A stretch of DNA of 64,000 nt from Chlamydoabsidia padenii (taxonomy: Eukaryota; Mucoromycota; Mucoromycetes; Mucorales; Cunninghamellaceae): assembly GCA_025330725.1 (NCBI GenBank), contig JAIWND010000049.1:1-64000 (forward strand), written 5' to 3'. This document shows, piece after piece, positions 57,126-64,000 of the stretch (the first letter of the stretch is position 1; each line of letters opens with the position of its first letter). The notes under the pieces are model-generated. The model saw only the letters and a program-made list of their open reading frames with translations. It had not been told where the DNA came from and made no database searches. A program made the translations under genes and the position numbers.

Positions 57126-60064
57126 CTATAACATGGTGTTCAAAAGCCAGTAGGATCCAAACTTGTATTGGTTTACAACACCATCATGATGATCTTCTTC
57201 TTCCTTAGTATCGACATCGAGGACCCCTACAACAATCAAATTATTATGTGGGTGAAATGTACCTGCTGTTTTTACCAAAGGATTTCCATCTTCATCCTTT
57301 CCAGTTTGTCGATATTCCATGATGGTCTTGCCAATAAAGTGCGTATTAGTACCCTTTCTTGCAAAGATTCCCCATCTTTTGTCCACCATTGATACATTGA
57401 CTTCATTATTGTCTTGATAATCGCGAGCAGCACCAAACATGATCTTGAAGAAATCGTCACCTTCTTCGCTGATAAATGTCGATGACGTCTTTACTGCATC
57501 GTGTGATCCCGTTGATTCCATTCCATGAGCCTCCTTCCAAAACATGCCGTAATGTCGCTTGTTTACCAAACAGTCTGGCGATATCCCTAGACACAATGTG
57601 GCGGTTGGTGTTGACAATGTGTTCCCGAATGAATTTATTAAACTGTTCGCCTTTCTCTGTTTCGTAATGTAGAGGTGGACCAAAGCGAGCAATGTTGGCA
57701 GGAAGATGGTGTAGCATATGCACCTTGGATTTTAAAGAGAATGGTGTGTGGTCGTCGGAAAATACGATGTCGAAGTCGTCTAATTCAATGATTAGTTCCT
57801 TCACAGCCAAATCCACACGCGCAATGTAATCTTCAATGTTTCCAGGTACATTCCTTACGAATACCAATGATGACAGGATCCCAAGCTTGATAAAAGACCT
57901 ATTAAGAATTCGCATATCAGTATCGTCGTCCTTGATGAATTCCTTTTTCATGATCAAAGGGAGGGCTTGAATTAATTGCTTGAAGTCCCTTCCCGAAAAG
58001 GACCCACAGTGTCAAGGTTTCGACGGAAGCTGCTTGAGAATCCAGGGCCACCACCATATCGTTCCAAGCTTTCAGTTGATCGTTCCAACTTTGTGCCTTG
58101 GTTCTTGAGGATCACCTTTACCATATGGGTAACAAGATACTTGGCAACACCGAGGAGCACAGTGTGTAGAATTTCCACAGGCGTATTATTAGATGGATCA
58201 AACGGCTGGAGTTGCAAGAGATCATCGGCACCTTTGTTTTTGTAACTAAAGTCTTTTGCCATCAACGGAGTTCCCAGCACACCAGAAATCGGAGTCTTCC
58301 TATCCAAAGCCGTTGCAGCCAAACAGTAATGGTCTCTTGTTCGCCGAGGATACAACTTGTTGAGGAGTTCCACATAATCACCAGGTTTCTTGCCAACAAT
58401 CTTCCGGTAGTAACAGAATCGACAAGGGAATGTTGTTGTAAGGCCCAGCAATCCGACAAGTTCCGAATGTCTAGGGTTGTCCGCCGTTATAAAAAGAACA
58501 GGAGCAACCACCAGGACATCTTCACCATGTTCCGCCGAGTACATTACCACCCCCTGTTCCAAAGCCTTCAAATCGTCCACAAGTTCCGGTACCATGTCCA
58601 TCGCCGACAATCCATTTGACCCAGCCACAGCACCAAGGAAAAAGGTGTTTTCACGTTGATTCCTTTTTTTAAATAGTAAAGCGGCACACACCATAGACCA
58701 ACTATCAAACATGTTGTATTGCTTTGATATGTTGCCAGAAGTGTCGTCGGTAAATAGAATCACAGGAGTAATCTTGACCTTGTAGTAGCCACCAACACGA
58801 TTGGGTTTATCAATCTTGAATTTGTTTCAACCGAAGAGAAGTTCCTTGTGATGATTTCAGGAGCAAGAGAATGACAGTTGTCGATTAACAAGAGTGACTT
58901 CGAGATCACCTGATTAAAGGAAGACGGAGCGAGATCACAGGTTGCAGCATTCACCAGACATTTCAAACATTTATCAACATTTAAGAAGAGCACCTCGTAA
59001 CATCGTGCCAAAGTTTCGCCAGCTTTTAAGAAGAAGGAGTCCAGAAGGTAATACTTGAGAGAATTGCCGTTTCCAACCGATATGATATCACCGACCCAGT
59101 AATCGATCCCACTTACTGTCAAGACTGGCTGTTGGAATAATGGATCAGTCCACCATTTGTGTCCTTGTTGTAGAGATACCATTTCATTCGAAGTGTAATC
59201 CGAAGCGCAGATATACTTTCACAACGAAGAGGATTCATAACCAGCAGATTCAGGTGATAAGATCGAGAAGTTGGTTCGAAGACTTGTACTTCTTTTGGTT
59301 CCATCACCGGGATAACATTCTTCTTTCGTTCTTGATACTTGAAGAGAGCATCAAGAGCCAGTAACTTGAAGTCCACACCAGTTTCCCGAGTCTTTTCGTA
59401 GATCTTGACCATCAACACAATAAGATAAATCACCTTCTGCATCGTTCGTCGTGATACCGGATCATCGTCACCACAAATAAAGGCAAGAAGAAACATAAAC
59501 TGAAGGGAAGGGAAAGGAGACGCATCAATCAGGCCTGTTTCCATATTGTTGAAATCCTGTTGCGCAGATTGGTTGATTGTTTCCATGTCCACGTCCCGCT
59601 CGACAATATGACGGAAGCGATGAATAAAAAGTGCATTCAAATTCGCCATGTCATCTTCGCCTTCGCTACAGCTGTCGAAAGCTTCTTCATCGCCAGATAG
59701 TAAGTCATCACCGTCTTGAGCAGGTTGTCCATTTATCACCACCACCACCACCAGAAACATCGCCACCAGTCAAAGAGCCACCAGCCAAAGAACCGCCGCC
59801 CTAAGAATGAGATTCGTTTGTTTCAGCCATGACAATATCATTTTGAGCTCGTTGAAGGACTTGCTCTTGATGAGTTTTAGTTTTATAGTGTTCCAGGAGG
59901 GACTGATGTCGAGAGAATGTTTTCTGACAGGTTTCGCAAAAAACACTTTTCTTTTTTCTTGTCAGTTTCGTCGCCCTGGGGATATCACATATTCTTTGGA
60001 TGGATTGAATCGCTTGAGTTGATTGAGTTGAAGATTCAGAAGATCGCTGTTGTTGATTTTTCAT
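57126..60064 (-). pseudogene. CACTA/Plavaka-like transposase with C2H2 finger, multiply frameshifted
   Basis: Read right to left, the 60064-59801 frame has a C2H2 zinc finger (CETCQKTFSRHQSLLEHYKTKTH-like spacing), a poly-Gly linker region and a stop. Four more frames follow: 59766-59119, 59182-58760, 58763-57972 and 57957-57457/57692-57126. Blocks include ILFTDDTSGNISKQYN, ITADNPRHSELVGLLG, CRFCYYRK, HHLPANIARFGPP and RHIVSRDIARLFGKQ. These parallel the Tnp2/En-Spm/Plavaka-type transposases of fungi. Frame changes near 59800/59750, 59150, 58800, 57993 and 57545, plus stops, show it is dead. The protein superfamily is assigned by motif resemblance only. Confidence 0.7.
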
Positions 60065-61139
60065 TTGAGTGTAATAAAAGTGAAGAAGGAAGGAAAAATG
60101 TAAAAGTCCACTTAAAGGGCCTAAATATTAAATAACCAAAGTTAAAATTCCGCTGTCTGCGCCAAGCCGTCAAAATGAAAAGTTTTTTTTTTTCTAGCTC
60201 TTTCTTCCTTCTTTCACTTTCTCCATCTCTCTTGATTTTTTTTATCCTACTAATGTTGGCTCTTACAACACATTCCAAACTGTTGCTTGTTTATAATAAG
60301 CTGAAGATGTCTGCTGGTAGTGATAAAGATGTCAGTTGAAGGGGTTTTAGACTTGGGATAAGTATTTTTAGTAACCTGGTGCGCTATAAACGTATCGTAA
60401 CGCTTATCAAAGTCTTTTTTATCATAAATTTGATTTTATTGAAACTACTTTGGAACAATGGGAAGCAATTTAAATATGGTACTGGTTGACACTTGTTTGT
60501 AGACACCTTCTTTTGCTGCTTGCTATTGGATCTCTTGGTCATCTATGTATGGGTCTAATACTTTGGCTTGTGGCTTGTAACTCTTGGTTTTCTGGAAATA
60601 AGTCTTGGCGCTATGGTATCAAGTTGCATGTGGTGCTTACTGAACGTAAAGGTGCTTAAAAATGAATTTGCTAGATTGTAGTAGTGTAGATTACAATAGT
60701 GTAGTTTTTAGTGTAGTTTTTTATTACTTTGTTTGAACAATAATAAACCGATTTTATACAATAATAATGTGTATATTTTGCCGTGATAATGGATTAATAG
60801 CATCCATCCGTTACCACGCTTCCACCATATCTTGAAGGAGTCTTCCTATTGGCCAGACGCTACAGTCAGTCCCTGAAAGAGTATATCTTATTTACATGTA
60901 TGACAACATTCCAAAATGGTAACTTTTTGGACGCTGTTTGAAAAATAATCATTGGGTGTGTGTGTTTGACATGGTCGATGCTTCAAATTTAATTGCCCCT
61001 GGCACTAACGTGGCACAAATAGACAATGGGCCACATGTCTGTCTGCTCAATTTGTAACTCCACAACTTTTTTTTTTAAATTCCCTTTTCCTTTTCTTCTT
61101 TCCCCCTCTTTAATTCTTATCAGCAATCAGTGGTGCACC
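60065..61139. other. Intergenic, no gene recognised
   Basis: Right flank of the transposase relic; T10 near 60184 and a short frame near 60500-60657 (LLLAIGSLGHLCMG...) without support. The end is the leader of the START-domain gene. Confidence 0.4.
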
Positions 61140-64000
61140 ATGCGCCATGAACAAAGTAAAGTAATCAACAGCTTAGATTGGAACGACACTCTCTCTTCTC
61201 ATTATCAACACAAGACACCTAAACAACAACAAGGCAAAAAACAGCATTACAATACACTATTCAGTGATGACGATGATGACGATCCTCCACCACCACAACC
61301 ATGGTCAACTGATCCAGTACCTTTTGGCTTTCCTTTTGCACCATCCAACCCTGTCAATCACAACTCGTATGTCGATCCTCTACTCAACTCTGCAACCTAT
61401 CATGTACACCAAGCTGAAAATGCACTATCCACACTGAAACACGTTATTCTTCAGGATGGTTGGAAAAAGGTGTTGAAACATAAAAGTGGCGTGGTGGTAC
61501 ATATGATGAACGGGCTTTACAAGGCGGACAAGACTCCTATTTTTAAAGGGGAGGCGGTGATCCATGGCTTCTCACCTCAGTCGATCTTTTTTGTCATTGG
61601 TATGCGAAAATTATGGGATGAACAGTAAGTAGGATGATATTTTATTCGATTTGACTAATTGACGTTAATATCTTGTGTGTGTGTGTTTTTTTTTTATTTT
61701 TTTAAAAAAAGGTATGAAGATGGGAACTTGGTGGAAAACTTGAATGATACGACCTCTTTGACATATGAAGTCACCAAACCGACTACCACATCAAAGTAAG
61801 TATATATATATATAGGTTGCTTTGACTTGTACTAACACTATTACATTGCATAGATCTAGGGACTTTTCATTAGTAGAACGTATCGAATGTACTCAAAATG
61901 GATCCATCATCTTTGTGGCAACAAGTGTCGAATCATCAAAACTACCTCGTGTACGGGGACGAACCAGGGCCCAAATTAAAGTAAAGAAAAGAAAAAAGAA
62001 AAAAGAATAACATTTATGATATATATCAACATGATGGCTTGATTTAATAGTTACAAGGTTGGACTCTAGAACCAATTCACAGTACTGGTCCTCCCTCTAC
62101 CAAGGTCACCTTTGTGCTTCAAGAAAATATGAAAGGGTGGGTGCCTGGATTTGCGAAAAAGTCACTTGCTCGAAGACCGTTGGTAATTGCTCGTATCAAT
62201 GATTATCTTCAAAAGAAAGCCGAACGATCAAGAACCTCAAGTAAACCTACTCTTGCTCCTTTGACTCGAGGGTACAGCCGGCGACCATCTGTCCTCACTC
62301 AACCACCCGATTTGCCCACTCCTTCAATGAACAGGTAATTAGCACTGTTACGATGATGCATTCATCTAACAGGCTTTTTCTTTATTTTATTTTTTTTAAA
62401 AAAAATGAAATGCTCTAGCCCTTCACAGCACGCCATCTTGATCGGGTCACATTCATCAACATTGAATAAACGGATCACTTTTGCAAACCAAGACACATTC
62501 ACAAATACATATTCTATGACAACAAACGATATGGATGCATTCCCAACAGTACCTTCAATAACATCCCCCGACCATCAACAGCAACAAGATCAGCAATATA
62601 TGAATACCACATCTGTACCCCGCGAACATGCAGTATTGACCACTGGACAGATTAGTTCAACACTAGATTCAGCACGACTACCTACACCACCACCACCTCA
62701 GAAACAACAAGAACAGCAAAAATTATACCCAACTCATCGCCACGCTAGAAAAAAATCAGTAGCTTTGGCTAATATCAAGCAATTATACATGTCATCCGAT
62801 GATGATTGGGTGCTCAGTGAAGAAAAAGACGGTGTTCGCTATTACTCTAACGGGGACTATAGTCGTGCTGATGGAACACTAGTTGGCAATTGGACTCTAG
62901 AACAGATTTGCTCAATCACGCATTCCTTTGGCGCAAGGAAACTTTGTAAGTACATTATAACAAAAAGATAATAAATTCATTGTTTCTCTCTCTCTTGCTA
63001 CTACTAGGGGACAGTGAATTCAAACATGGCGATATACTGGAACGATTCAGTCAAAAAGATTACTTGCAACGATGGATTATGAAAAACGGCAGTAACTATG
63101 TGGTAACAAGCACGATCGACAGTGACCCAGGTGTGATCTATACAGCAGCTACCAGTGTGGATGATACTCGTTTTGGATCGGGTGCCTCGTCACTCGGTCT
63201 GTACGGATGGATCTTTACTCCTGTCAAATCGAAACCACAACAATCGGTCAATATTACCATGATATGTGAAGGAAAAAACGTGGACATGACAGCATTACAC
63301 TCTCTCATCCACTTTGTTGTCACCCATGGATGTCCTCCTTATATTCGACGTGTGGCGGGCAAAGTACTGTTTGAAGAACTTGTAATGGACCGCCTAATCT
63401 ACTCGTTGAACTATGTGGTCAAGCATGAAACTTCTCATGCCTACCGGACAAGAAGATCCAATCCTGAAAAGCACTGGTGCACAGACATTCGGGTCCATTC
63501 TTCCATGTATGCTCGAGGTTTTGATGTGCGTGTGTTCCCTGTCTCTGGTACTCGTGTGGAAGTCTCGGCTCATTATATCAAGGTGTTTACAACGTCGCCT
63601 GAATTGGATGGGAAGCAGGTTTCTGTCACTGTCCATTCCTCCCATACCGGTAACATCACATGCAATGGAGACATGATATGTACTCTTGGAGGTAACTTTT
63701 TTTTTGGGGGGGGGGGTGGGGAGAAATAGAGCTAGGAATTTATCGACATGCTAACCATTCTCTTGTATTATGCATAGATGTACCGACTCGACAAACTCCG
63801 ACCGACAATACAGAAGACGTACCAACAAATGATACCCACTCATCCTTGCAACAAACAAGTCATGCTATCGGATCCGAAACGCCACTGACAATCGATACGA
63901 CAGACATTGAACAAAAAATTCCGAGTGACCAACCACCTTCTTCTACCAGTGGAGTCCAAGTACCTCCGGGATACACACTAGTCCCTCAACATCTTCATCA
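61140..64000 (+). CDS. Double START-domain lipid-binding protein (3' end outside window)
   Basis: Seven exons are visible: 61140-61624, 61712-61795, 61854-61980, 62051-62334, 62419-62945, 63008-63691 and 63778-64000 (open at the window end). Two START-like domains are present: one at about residues 80-290 (YHVHQAENALSTLKHVILQDG, VVHMMNGLYK, IFKGEAVIHGF, LARRPLVIARINDYL) and one from about 454 on (DWVLSEEKDGVRYYSNGDY, FKHGDILERFSQKDYLQ, ...). START domains bind sterols or phospholipids. The linker and ends are disordered with Q/P-rich runs. The ATG at 61140 was chosen because it opens the conserved frame; an earlier in-frame ATG lies at 61026. Confidence 0.75.

Overview
The window is nuclear DNA from a filamentous early-diverging fungus, most likely a mucoralean (Mucoromycota). 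The evidence is short introns (mostly 45-90 bp) with GTAAGT-like donors, AT-rich intergenic DNA full of long A/T homopolymers, a CotH-type GPI-anchored surface protein, a class C GPCR, a tRNA-Val(AAC) and several degraded fungal DNA transposons. Placement below order level (Absidia/Cunninghamella-like) is a guess.

Layout. 1-13.5 kb is repeat-rich accessory DNA. It holds three copies of a repeat that carries a small secreted-protein gene: copy A is cut by the window start, copy B is intact on the minus strand, copy C is decayed. A and B are inverted around an 11-exon gene with a PD-(D/E)XK-like signature. The same region has a 350-bp tandem repeat, two Tc1/mariner transposase relics, a duplicated exon fragment and a tRNA-Val. 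13.9-33.8 kb is a dense block of conserved genes: Vps27 (ESCRT-0), a PIG-X-like GPI mannosyltransferase subunit, a mitochondrial-type DEAD-box helicase head-to-head with nucleolar Dbp9, a methyltransferase, a DEP-RGS protein, a Ran1/Sks1-like kinase, ribosomal protein L10 and a four-TM protein.

33.9-39 kb holds a secreted two-domain CSalphabeta (defensin-like) protein, a second tRNA-Val in a duplicated segment, and the CotH gene. 39.8-47.1 kb holds SGF29 (SAGA), a SIZ/PIAS SUMO ligase, NDUFA13 (complex I) and an Ecl1-family factor. 48.7-54.9 kb holds a GABA-B-like class C GPCR with a C-terminal PH-like domain, and DPH1 (diphthamide synthesis). 55-60 kb is a second transposon-rich island: a 110-124-bp tandem array, a PD-(D/E)XK transposon-type gene and a CACTA/Plavaka-like transposase pseudogene with an N-terminal C2H2 finger. 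61.1-64.0 kb is a double-START-domain gene cut by the window end.

The genes are individually transcribed; there are no operons. Functional links are loose: the class C GPCR and the RGS protein could act in G-protein signalling, SGF29 and the SIZ ligase in chromatin regulation, and CotH and PIG-X in GPI-anchored surface biology. Splice junctions were read by eye and checked for frame continuity. Four introns need GC-AG splicing to stay in frame. No alignment, database search or expression data were used.
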